A DNA stretch of 11,220 bases from Spartobacteria bacterium (GTDB lineage Bacteria; Verrucomicrobiota; Verrucomicrobiia; Chthoniobacterales; Terrimicrobiaceae), in contig CANKXQ010000028.1 of the NCBI GenBank assembly GCA_947487745.1, positions 1 to 11,220 of the forward strand. The letters run 5' to 3'. Positions 1 to 7,135 of this stretch are shown here, one piece after another. Every line of letters begins with the position of its first letter. Position 1 is the stretch's first letter. Below the pieces are notes generated by a model. It did no database searches. It saw only the letters and a program-made list of their open reading frames with translations, and was not told where the DNA came from. Made by a program: the position numbers and the translations under genes.

Positions 1-1958
1 AGCGTGCAGAGATCGACATGCGGAGCTACAAGCAATGTGTCGCTCACCGCCAGAAGCGGCGCGGAGTCGACAACGATGCGATCGTATTTGGAGAGTGCCT
101 CGCTCATAACACGCTCCAGATTTTCGTAGGTCAGCAACTCGGACGGATTCGGGGCACGACCGCCGGCGGTCAGCACGCTAAGGCCGTCAATGTGCGTGGA
201 CATGACCGCGTTTTTCATCGAAGAGGAACGCATGAGCAACTCGGAGAGACCCGGCTTGCGGTTCTCGCCATAAAAAACAATCGATCCACCCGGCTTGCGA
301 AGGTCGGCATCGATGAAGAGGGTGTTGAACCCCTGCTGGGCAAGAGTAACAGCGTAATTCGAACTACAGAATGTCTTGCCTTCACTGGGCATCGAGCTGG
401 TGAAAAGAAAGGTGCGGGCATTTTCGTTGATGCGGTGCATCGTGAGCGACGCTCGAAGCGATCGAAACGACTCCGCCACGATGCCGGAGCGCTCTTCATT
501 GGTCACCAGAACGCTGGCCCGGGTCGAAAGACTGAGCTTGGGAATGGCAGCAATCACATTCACGCCGGTGAACTGCTCCACCTGATCCACTGTCTTGATG
601 CTGGTATCCAGCATGAAAAGCGCAATGGCGAGGCCAATACCGGCAGCGAGGCCGCCAAGGAGGCTCTGAATCCAAGTCTTTGTCGCGCTGGGGCGGATGG
701 GGGCAGCGCCCACGGCCGGCTCGTGAATGCGAACCGGAGACTCGGTGAGTTGTTTGGTGATATCCACTTCCTTCAAGCGTGAAAGCACCGAGTTGTATAG
801 GGCCTGATCGGTCTCCTGCTCGCGCTTGATATCATTATACTCGATAGATTTGGAGGTGACCTCCAGAAGTCGTCCCTCCGCTTTCTCGCGGGCGATTTTT
901 GTTTCATTCGCTTGGACTTCGAGTCGATTGCGAGCCGTTTCAAGAAGGTTGACGGCATCATTGAGAACGCGACGAAGATCGCCTTTTGTGAGATCGATCT
1001 GGGTTTTCACGGAAATATACACGGGGTGCTTTGCGCGATAGCGCTGCGAGAGCAGTGTCAGCTCGCGCTGGCGCGCGTTCAGCGACTCGGAATACTGGGC
1101 GACTTTGGGCTCGGCGGCAACGCTTGGCAGGAAGATCAACTCTTCCACTGCACCCTTGTTGGCCCTTACGACCGCAAGGTCGCTGTCGATCTGCTGAATG
1201 CGTTTCTGGATTTCAGCCTGCACATTGGAAATCTCGGATACTTGAGCCTGAGCCGAACTGAGCATGTTTTCGATCGATGCAGCGCGCTCCCGCTCGCGGA
1301 AACTCTGCATGGCCTCCTCGGATACACGCATTTTTTTTCTCAACCGATCAGCCTCCTCGAGGAGGAACTGGGTGGCGGATTTTGATGCATCCGAGCGCCG
1401 CTCGAAGACATAGCGAATATATTCGTCGCAATAGGCATTCGCGAGCTTCACGGAAAGGTTCGGGTCTGCCGAAGTGATCATCAGGTCGATCAGGCGGGTG
1501 TTGGTGCGGTAGACAGCCGCCGACATGGAACTCAAGGCTGCGGCAACGCGGTCAGGAGAAGCGTCACGAGCGGAAATGCCCGCAGCCGCGAGAAAGCGGG
1601 GGTCTTGATCGAGCTTCAAACGCGCGGAAACACGCTGCGCAAACGGGTAACTGCGAAGCAGATCAACCACCGTATTGATCATGTCGATACTGCGAATTTG
1701 CTCATCGCGAACCTGCTCCATTTTTGAATCAAGAATGCGGGACTTGTCCTGCTCGATGAACAACACCGCACGCGCGCGGTATTTTGTTTCCACCTTGGAA
1801 AGATTCACGCCCGCATAGATGCCCCCCAGCACAACACAGAGAATGACGATCCAAAGCCTGTCTACAACGGCATGAAAATACTCGCGCCAATCAATAGCCT
1901 CCTGAATAGGAGCGGGACTGGGAGTGTGTGGTGTTTTGGTGTCTATTTCCTTGCTCAT
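1..1958 (-). CDS. Wzz/Wzc-type polysaccharide tyrosine autokinase (BY-kinase), 3' end outside window
   Basis: Inner-membrane polysaccharide co-polymerase fused to a cytoplasmic tyrosine autokinase, which would control chain length and export of an exopolysaccharide or capsule. I translated 652 codons by hand from an ATG at 1958; the frame is open to the edge. Visible in order: Wzz domain with TM1 at about residues 34-54, a long helical and coiled-coil periplasmic region (about 195-400), TM2 at about 429-449, then the kinase. The kinase shows an EX2RX2R oligomerisation motif (E496, R499, R502), a Walker A-like loop SMPSEGKT (522-529), Walker A' LFIDADLRKP (547-556) and Walker B VVDSAP (629-634). 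The first Gly of the usual PGEGK loop is Ser525. The C-terminal tyrosine cluster that is normally autophosphorylated would lie outside the window. It is the third gene of the export cassette, 33 bp after the Wza-like gene, with no clear Shine-Dalgarno. The family call is secure; the polymer is unknown. Confidence 0.93.
   Translation of the reverse strand, partial: MSKEIDTKTPHTPSPAPIQEAIDWREYFHAVVDRLWIVILCVVLGGIYAGVNLSKVETKYRARAVLFIEQDKSRILDSKMEQVRDEQIRSIDMINTVVDLLRSYPFAQRVSARLKLDQDPRFLAAAGISARDASPDRVAAALSSMSAAVYRTNTRLIDLMITSADPNLSVKLANAYCDEYIRYVFERRSDASKSATQFLLEEADRLRKKMRVSEEAMQSFRERERAASIENMLSSAQAQVSEISNVQAEIQKRIQQIDSDLAVVRANKGAVEELIFLPSVAAEPKVAQYSESLNARQRELTLLSQRYRAKHPVYISVKTQIDLTKGDLRRVLNDAVNLLETARNRLEVQANETKIAREKAEGRLLEVTSKSIEYNDIKREQETDQALYNSVLSRLKEVDITKQLTESPVRIHEPAVGAAPIRPSATKTWIQSLLGGLAAGIGLAIALFMLDTSIKTVDQVEQFTGVNVIAAIPKLSLSTRASVLVTNEERSGIVAESFRSLRASLTMHRINENARTFLFTSSMPSEGKTFCSSNYAVTLAQQGFNTLFIDADLRKPGGSIVFYGENRKPGLSELLMRSSSMKNAVMSTHIDGLSVLTAGGRAPNPSELLTYENLERVMSEALSKYDRIVVDSAPLLAVSDTLLVAPHVDLCT
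1331..1338 (-). repeat. A8 homopolymer inside the kinase gene
   Basis: The coding strand carries eight consecutive A residues here, encoding Lys-Lys within the Wzz helical region (about residues 208-210). The reading frame is intact in this sequence. Homopolymers of this length can slip during replication or transcription; whether this one does is unknown. Confidence 0.6.
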
Positions 1959-1991
1959 CCGAAATGATTTTCCAGTTCGTGCTGCGTGGTG

Positions 1992-2732
1992 TTAATACCA
2001 ACTCTCGCCGACTGTTAGAATGTCGCCGGGTAAAACTTGAAAACTACCGCCCTCTGGCGACTCCAGGCGCTTGGTGTTGACTTTAATGGTCTCCACTTTC
2101 TCGCCGGTGCGGCGTTTCACGACGACATTTTTTGTATCGGCGATTCGAGTGAAACCTCCTGCCATGCCGATGGCCTCCAAAATGCCGAGTGATTCGTTGC
2201 CTTGAAGTTCGTAACTGCCAGGCCTCGAGACTTGACCGATAACGGTGATCTTTCGCTGGGTATACGAGGCAATGTTTAGATAAATCTGCGGGTCAACGAG
2301 ATAATCGGCATCGTAGAGTTTCCGTATATGCTCCTGTGCATCACGCACACTCATTCCAGCGACCTTAACCTCGCCCAGAAGCGGCAACTGCACCCGACCA
2401 TCCCGGGCAATTTTTGACCTCATTCCCAGATCGGGCTCGCGATATACCATGAGATCCAGGGTATCGCCAGAGGCCAAAATGTAGTCGCCCTCACCAGCCA
2501 TGAGAGAGGGGATAGGAGCGTCCATGCCCATCGCGCGATCGGAGCCAACCGCTCGGGGAGCGGATGCGGGAGATTCCTGCCGGAACGCAGCAGGAGTAGC
2601 TGAAGTCGGATCAGATTGGGTTTGAGGCGCCGGAAGAACAGGCGGGGCCGCCAGAACAACCTGACTCATCGTTAATCCCGCGATTGCGGAAACAACCAAA
2701 GAACGCGGCCGAAGGGAGAAAAATGCTAACAT
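1992..2732 (-). CDS. OPX (Wza-family) polysaccharide export protein without lipobox
   Basis: Periplasmic or outer-membrane polysaccharide export protein, 246 aa. An N-terminal signal peptide (about 1-28, likely cleaved after VLA) is followed by a Pro/Ala-rich linker (29-80). Next comes a polysaccharide-export domain (about 82-155, starting DYILASGDTLDL, with LPLLGEVKVAGMS inside) and one SLBB domain (about 161-210, beginning KITVIGQVSRPG), ending with VLPGDILTV. The whole protein has no cysteine, so it cannot be a lipoprotein like E. coli Wza. It also stops right after the SLBB region, with no amphipathic C-terminal helix to form an outer-membrane pore. The length fits short OPX proteins rather than the roughly 380-aa Wza. 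It lies 26 bp after the beta-barrel gene and 33 bp before the kinase, so it is probably cotranscribed with both. ATG at 2732 has no recognisable Shine-Dalgarno but gives a sensible signal peptide. Confidence 0.93.
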   Translation of the reverse strand: MLAFFSLRPRSLVVSAIAGLTMSQVVLAAPPVLPAPQTQSDPTSATPAAFRQESPASAPRAVGSDRAMGMDAPIPSLMAGEGDYILASGDTLDLMVYREPDLGMRSKIARDGRVQLPLLGEVKVAGMSVRDAQEHIRKLYDADYLVDPQIYLNIASYTQRKITVIGQVSRPGSYELQGNESLGILEAIGMAGGFTRIADTKNVVVKRRTGEKVETIKVNTKRLESPEGGSFQVLPGDILTVGESWY

Positions 2733-2758
2733 TCGAGAGAGAAACTAAACGACAGAGA

Positions 2759-4360
2759 TCAGAAGGTCAAATTCAAGCTCGTATTGAATGTCGTCTGCAT
2801 CTGGTCACTGGTTCCCTGGCCGCTGGAAAGCTGGAATGTATTCTGCCAGCTGATCCAGTCGCGGAGACGCCAGTAGAGAGAGGCATTCGTTAGCCAGTAT
2901 GAAGCTGGACCTTCCACTGGATTATTCAATTTTTCGCTCGTTAGGCTGACATATTCCGATTGCTCATAACCAGCCGAGAGAGAGAGGCTGATTCCTTTGA
3001 TCAACCGCTGCGCGACTGTGCCTAAAATACCTCGCGTGATGTTATACTGGTCAGGCGACAGGCTGGAGAAGCCTTGGTTCTGATAAACAGACAGAGAAAG
3101 CCTCGTCTTCTCCCTCATATCCCAGCCAGCCACGAGACTGAAATTCGGCTTTACATCAGCACCCTGCATTCCGAATTTAGCTTTAAAATAAGTCTTCTCG
3201 GTCGGGGTGTAGTTGATTCCTAAATTATAAACTGGCCTCAATCCTGTATACTCGGGATCTGGGATATTTTGATCCAACACATAGCCCGCGCCTCCACCGG
3301 CATCGACCGATAGTTTGGGAGCGATTTGATAAGTCAGCATAATCATCGCGTCGAAAAAACGGCGCCCCTCGGAGATGCCTCCCTCAAAATCCTGCAAATC
3401 CTGACCCGCGCTCAATACAAAGCGCAGGTTGGTTTTGGGAGTGACCATGTAGTCGGTAAAAAAACTCGCACCGGCACTCAGGCTGTTGCTGTTCGGTTGG
3501 GCCGTCTCGCCAGGCGCCACCTGCGCATCAGCAGTGTTCGAATATGTCCCGGAGACCGCACCGCCTGTGCTGAGTTCATCGCTGATGATATACCGAATCG
3601 ACAACCCGCCGGATGTTGTCGTCTGCCAGTTGTTCGCTCCGGCGACGGGGTCATAGCCCGTTCCGGAGGACGCACTGGCATTGAGATTCATGGAGAGCCG
3701 GCTCGTGTTGTAACCGAGGTCGAGACCGCCTGTCATCGAGAGGGGGTTTCTCTGGTTGTCGGTTCCAGCAGCCGTGTATTCGGGGTTGTAATAATAGCGA
3801 TAGCCAGTCCCATAGCGGGCCGAGACATTCCAGACACCGACCTCGCGTTCATAAAGAATCCCAAGCGTGGGAGCGGAGAAGAAACTGTTTGAGTTATTAA
3901 AGTCCGTGCCGCCTCCAAAAGAGTTCTGCGAGGAATATTCCCAGCCATTCGAAAGGCCCAACTGGAAATCCAGCGGTCCAAATCGGAGACCGCTTTGAAT
4001 ATTTTCCGCCATGTTATCGAGAGATTCCTCGAATCCAGGCTCCACTTCCTCTGATTCGTCTTTTTTCGACTTCGCAGAGTCATCGTCCAATCCCCCACCC
4101 GGTTCAAAATACTGGGGCGTGGCCACCCGATCCTCCTGCGGTCCGGACCAACGATTCCGGAACTCGGCCTCGCGAAGGGTAAGCACACTTTGCTGAGCAG
4201 ATGCGGGACATACAGACAAAACGACGAGGCAAGTGGCCAAGAGAAGAAGGACATCCCGACGAAGGTCTAGAGCAGATCGCCTGGATCTGCTTGGCTGAAG
4301 AAAAACTGTTCCATGGGGGTGCACGAGCAGGCTTGATAACACCGGAGTGGTTTTTGTCAA
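2759..4360 (-). CDS. Outer-membrane beta-barrel protein of the polysaccharide-export cassette
   Basis: Predicted outer-membrane porin-like protein, 533 aa from a TTG at 4360. A hydrophobic segment (about 37-51) ends in the signal-peptidase site ASA-QQ (55/56). An acidic linker (about 91-115) follows. The rest is rich in alternating polar/hydrophobic stretches with many Tyr, Asn, Gly and Ser, as in beta-barrels, and the protein ends NLTF with the C-terminal Phe typical of barrels handled by the BAM machinery. It resembles the putative beta-barrel porin 2 (BBP2) group, but this is a judgement from composition and context. The start is uncertain: TTG 4360 gives a 35-residue n-region, and an in-frame GTG at 4324 is the only shorter credible choice. 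Neither has a good ribosome-binding site. Gene order puts it first in an operon with the Wza-like and kinase genes, suggesting it serves as the outer-membrane channel for the exported polymer. Confidence 0.85.
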   Translation of the reverse strand: MTKTTPVLSSLLVHPHGTVFLQPSRSRRSALDLRRDVLLLLATCLVVLSVCPASAQQSVLTLREAEFRNRWSGPQEDRVATPQYFEPGGGLDDDSAKSKKDESEEVEPGFEESLDNMAENIQSGLRFGPLDFQLGLSNGWEYSSQNSFGGGTDFNNSNSFFSAPTLGILYEREVGVWNVSARYGTGYRYYYNPEYTAAGTDNQRNPLSMTGGLDLGYNTSRLSMNLNASASSGTGYDPVAGANNWQTTTSGGLSIRYIISDELSTGGAVSGTYSNTADAQVAPGETAQPNSNSLSAGASFFTDYMVTPKTNLRFVLSAGQDLQDFEGGISEGRRFFDAMIMLTYQIAPKLSVDAGGGAGYVLDQNIPDPEYTGLRPVYNLGINYTPTEKTYFKAKFGMQGADVKPNFSLVAGWDMREKTRLSLSVYQNQGFSSLSPDQYNITRGILGTVAQRLIKGISLSLSAGYEQSEYVSLTSEKLNNPVEGPASYWLTNASLYWRLRDWISWQNTFQLSSGQGTSDQMQTTFNTSLNLTF

Positions 4361-4424
4361 ATCACAAAAAGACCTACCTATACCATGGTATAATTCCAGT
4401 CACCTCAAACGAAAGCAAATGAAG
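4361..4424 (-). other. Leader between tRNA-Gly and the export cassette
   Basis: This 64-bp gap holds the upstream region of the beta-barrel gene. I find no convincing sigma70 promoter reading leftward and no GC-rich hairpin followed by T residues to end the tRNA transcript. A short AGGTAGG stretch lies about 12 bp before the TTG start and could act as a weak ribosome-binding site. Read-through from the tRNA promoter into the export genes therefore remains possible. Confidence 0.4.
4379..4392. repeat. 14-bp perfect palindrome, possible operator
   Basis: TATACCATGGTATA reads identically on both strands. It sits about 18 bp upstream of the TTG start of the barrel gene and about 32 bp beyond the tRNA 3' end. 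Size and position would suit a dimeric repressor site or a transcript hairpin (5-bp stem with loop CATG, weak). No regulator gene is visible in the window. Confidence 0.45.
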
Positions 4425-4500
<76 letters not shown>

Positions 4501-4513
4501 AGAGTGGAAGAGT

Positions 4514-4542
4514 TTTCTACGATGGGCCGGATGAGGCGTCAA
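4514..4542 (-). promoter_or_regulatory. Sigma70-type promoter of tRNA-Gly
   Basis: On the minus strand a -35 box TTGACG (4537-4542) is separated by exactly 17 bp from a -10 box TAGAAA (4514-4519). Transcription would start near 4507, a few bases before the tRNA 5' end at 4500. The -35 matches consensus at five of six positions. The location between the end of the Bat operon and the tRNA fits a dedicated promoter. Confidence 0.7.
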
Positions 4543-4544
4543 CG

Positions 4545-4559
4545 ATTTTTTTAAAAAAA
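4545..4559 (-). promoter_or_regulatory. A/T tract, likely UP element
   Basis: An uninterrupted A/T block consisting of seven T then seven A (plus one flanking A) lies directly upstream of the tRNA -35 box, at about -38 to -52. Strong stable-RNA promoters often carry such tracts, which bind the RNA polymerase alpha C-terminal domain. It is itself a 14-bp palindrome, but with no G or C it is a poor terminator for the preceding Bat operon. Confidence 0.5.
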
Positions 4560-4582
4560 CAACACACGCAAACCCGACTCGC

Positions 4583-5335
4583 TCAGGCCGCCGGGATCAC
4601 GGGCGTGATTCCATCCTGAAGAAACCATCCCCGCTGCCCGCCTGGGAGTTCGACATGGAACCAGCGTCCGCGGGCGGAAAGAATTTTTACAGTGGAACCT
4701 TGGTTGAGTGTGGTGATTTTTTCAGAGGCATCCTCGGAAGGCACTTTGTAGAGGGAAACGCCGGTGAGGCTCATCACCATAGCCTGCCGGGCATCTACAA
4801 TGCGGGGATCGGTGAGTGCGGCGAGTAGGCAGAAAGCAAGTCCGGCTAGGAGCAGCACGGCGGCAGCGGAAAAGAGTAAAGCGCGCTTTTTTGAAAGTGC
4901 GAAAGCAGCGAGCAGAAGAAAGGCCCCAATCCAAAAGGCGACGGCGCCAATGAACACCGATGGATCAGAGGGTATTTTTTCAGCCCAGCGCGCTTGCCAA
5001 CCGGAGGCGGATGGAGGAACCCCAAGCCGCGCATTGGCCTCTCGCAGGGCTTCAAGAGCTGGAGCAAAGCGGGGATCGAGAAGAAGAGAGCGCCGATAAG
5101 CCAAGGCCGCCTCGGCTTCCTTCTCGGATTTCTGAAGAGCCTGACCGAGCTCGTAGTATGCCGCCGAGGATGGAGGCGCAGACAGAAGGTGTTTTTCAAA
5201 ATATGTGGCGGCGGACTCGTATTCTCCATGCGCGAGGCGGTCGCGGGCCTGCTGAAGATCATCTCCCCGCATGGTTAGAACTGTGGAGGCAAGACAAAGA
5301 AGAGCAAAGAAGGCTATGGAACTTGAATTTCTCAT
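4583..5335 (-). CDS. batE: BatE-like protein: TPR, two TM segments, SH3 domain
   Basis: Last gene of the Bat operon, 250 aa. A signal peptide (about 1-21) is followed by TPR-like helical repeats (about 26-105: LAHGEYESAATYFEKHL, then YYELGQALQKSEKEAEAALAY and the LDPRFAPAL turn). Two TM helices (about 127-148 and 152-174) flank a short basic SKKR loop, and a bacterial SH3 domain follows (about 182-246, ending in GWFLQDGITPV). By the positive-inside rule both the TPR and SH3 parts face the periplasm, where SH3b domains often bind cell-wall peptides or proteins. BatE proteins of aerotolerance operons are TPR proteins, and the SH3 extension is a variation on that theme. The ATG overlaps the batD stop in an ATGA, indicating translational coupling. 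No terminator hairpin follows the stop. TPR and SH3 calls are good; the exact role is unknown. Confidence 0.88.
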   Translation of the reverse strand: MRNSSSIAFFALLCLASTVLTMRGDDLQQARDRLAHGEYESAATYFEKHLLSAPPSSAAYYELGQALQKSEKEAEAALAYRRSLLLDPRFAPALEALREANARLGVPPSASGWQARWAEKIPSDPSVFIGAVAFWIGAFLLLAAFALSKKRALLFSAAAVLLLAGLAFCLLAALTDPRIVDARQAMVMSLTGVSLYKVPSEDASEKITTLNQGSTVKILSARGRWFHVELPGGQRGWFLQDGITPVIPAA

Positions 5336-7125
5336 GCGGGGATTTTTTTCAGTGCCGAAAGAATTTTTGCCCGGGTGTCACGATCCGGAGCCTTGGTTCC
5401 GCCCACGGAGTATTTCAACTCCTCGTCGCGGGAGAGAAGGTTCGCCAGTTGGACCTTGGTTTGGTCATCTACTGCCAGACCGGCCACAAGAGCACCGGCC
5501 TCGAGCGGATTGGACTCCGTGTCGAGCGCGGTGAGAAGGCAAGCCACAGCGCGGGAGGTGAATTCCTTTTCTGGGCAGGATTCCAAGCGAGCGAGGTCGG
5601 CCTTGAGCCTTTGGATTTTTTTCCGTCGGAGGCCTGCAGGAGAAGCGGCCTGACGCCGGATCACGATCACCAAGAGTGCAAGAATCCAAATCACGCCGAG
5701 GGAGGCATTCGCCATCAAGAAAGCGGGGTGGACGAGAATCGAGGTCCAACTGGAAGCGCCACCCACCTTGCCTGCCGGTGCAGGATTTGGAGTTGAAGCA
5801 GATTCTGGAGCGTCGGTTTTTTTCTGGTCCGGCGCAGCCTCTGTCGTTTGCGCCGCAGATTGGCCAGCTCGGGCCTGCACCGGGAGCGGATTCTGTGTGA
5901 GAATTTCGTATTTACCGGTTTCGGGATCGAGGTAGCTGAACCTGATGCCAGGGGTCTGCTGCTGATCCGTGCGTGCAACGAGGAGAAACTCGTAGACCTT
6001 CTCGCCGGCATAGTTAATGGAATCCGATGACTGGAACTTCTCGCTCGGAGGGTAGGAGCGCCATTCCTCATCGCCGACAAGTGCGGGCGAGCCCATGGCC
6101 TCGAAATTCCCCTGTCCTGAAATCACAACTCGCAGGGTCACGGGATCTCCAGGACCCGCTTTTTTGGGGCTCACACTCGCCTCCATTTTGAACTTTCCAA
6201 TCGCGCCGGAGAAGTCATCCGGGCAGCCCTGCTTGGGCAAAGGAGAGATTTCCAGAGCTGTCGGGGCGGTCTCGATGCCGACCTCCTGCATATTGGTGAA
6301 CATACCGGGCGGGGCTATGCCGCCAAACTGCCGGAAAAAATCATCAAATCCCGCCGGGGAGCTGCCCGGAAGCTGTAAACGAGCTTCGAGCTTGGCAGGC
6401 GGAATTTCAAGAGGTCCGGATTTTGCAGGTGTGATTGCCGTCTGGAAGGCAAAAACGATGTAGTTCTCGCCATTCACGATCTGCTCACGCTTCGGGACAT
6501 TGGCGAGTTTTTGGACAGTGAAGCCCTCTCCAACGAGATTCGGGCGGTCGCCGACTTCACCACCGATCGAGGAATTGAAGTAATAGCGAAATTCGGCCGG
6601 AATAACCTCGCCGACGAAGGCCTTTTTCTTGGAAAGCACGAGTTCGCCGAAATATGGCAATCCGTTGCTGCGAGGCACCTGCCCGCCTGAAGAGGGCATT
6701 TGAGGTGCAGGGGCGTTGGGCAAACCTTGCGGTGGCTTCATGGCGGACGCATCGGCGACGCTGATTCGAAGAGGATTGGTTTTAAGCGTCTTGTCTCCCA
6801 CGCGGACTTCGACGGCAGGGATATCAAACTCACCAGCCTGCTGAGGGAGGACAGAGTAAGTGTAGGTGAGCGACGAGGTGATTTTGAAATTATTCATCTC
6901 GAAGCGCGTGGATCGTCCCAGGAGCTCGATGCGCAGACCGGGCACATTGAGGCTTTGAGGAACTTCAGCGGAGCGCGCGTCGCGAACGGTCACCACAATC
7001 TCCACCGGGCGGCCAACAACTGTGGCCGGGCTGCTGAGCCCGGCTGTGGCCTCCTGGGCAAAAAGAGAAACGCCGAAAAGGAAAAAAGCGAATGCGGCGA
7101 CAAAAATTGTGGAAAGCCTATGCAT
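5332..7125 (-). CDS. batD: BatD, oxygen-tolerance family protein
   Basis: Membrane-anchored periplasmic protein of the Bat operon. From the ATG at 7125 it is 597 aa and starts with a textbook signal peptide (MHRLSTIFVAAFAFFLFGVSLFA, cleaved before QEA). A further in-frame ATG at 7155 would add ten residues and overlap the upstream gene by 20 bp. I prefer 7125 for the signal peptide and because GGTAAGAAG lies just upstream. The long periplasmic part begins with immunoglobulin-like segments typical of BatD (GRPVEIVVTVRDA, LLGRSTRFEMNN). A Pro/Ala/Thr-rich linker leads to one TM helix (about 469-489) and a basic cytoplasmic tail of about 108 residues. BatD is thought to act with the VWA proteins BatA and BatB in an envelope complex linked to stress or oxygen tolerance in some bacteria; its molecular function is not settled. 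Confidence 0.9.
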   Translation of the reverse strand: MHRLSTIFVAAFAFFLFGVSLFAQEATAGLSSPATVVGRPVEIVVTVRDARSAEVPQSLNVPGLRIELLGRSTRFEMNNFKITSSLTYTYSVLPQQAGEFDIPAVEVRVGDKTLKTNPLRISVADASAMKPPQGLPNAPAPQMPSSGGQVPRSNGLPYFGELVLSKKKAFVGEVIPAEFRYYFNSSIGGEVGDRPNLVGEGFTVQKLANVPKREQIVNGENYIVFAFQTAITPAKSGPLEIPPAKLEARLQLPGSSPAGFDDFFRQFGGIAPPGMFTNMQEVGIETAPTALEISPLPKQGCPDDFSGAIGKFKMEASVSPKKAGPGDPVTLRVVISGQGNFEAMGSPALVGDEEWRSYPPSEKFQSSDSINYAGEKVYEFLLVARTDQQQTPGIRFSYLDPETGKYEILTQNPLPVQARAGQSAAQTTEAAPDQKKTDAPESASTPNPAPAGKVGGASSWTSILVHPAFLMANASLGVIWILALLVIVIRRQAASPAGLRRKKIQRLKADLARLESCPEKEFTSRAVACLLTALDTESNPLEAGALVAGLAVDDQTKVQLANLLSRDEELKYSVGGTKAPDRDTRAKILSALKKIPA

Positions 7126-7135
7126 TGGATACTTC

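Noticed and set aside
18..782. Plus-strand open frame of 254 codons opposite the kinase
   Set aside because: The minus strand here encodes the Walker A, A' and B motifs of the BY-kinase without interruption; the plus frame shows nothing recognisable.
4332..4360. TTGACA at 4355-4360 as a -35 box
   Set aside because: No acceptable -10 box follows at 15-18 bp, and the sequence coincides with the probable TTG start codon of the barrel gene.
4389..4394. Perfect TATAAT on the plus strand
   Set aside because: There is no -35 element 16-18 bp upstream and no plus-strand gene to serve. It arises from the palindrome plus flanking bases.
4546..4559. T7A7 block as a terminator of the Bat operon
   Set aside because: A stem made only of A-U pairs is too weak for intrinsic termination. 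Its position directly upstream of the tRNA -35 box fits an UP element better.
4960..5796. Plus-strand open frame of 278 codons across the batD/batE junction
   Set aside because: It is antisense to two well-supported genes, with no recognisable motif. It is an artefact of codon bias.
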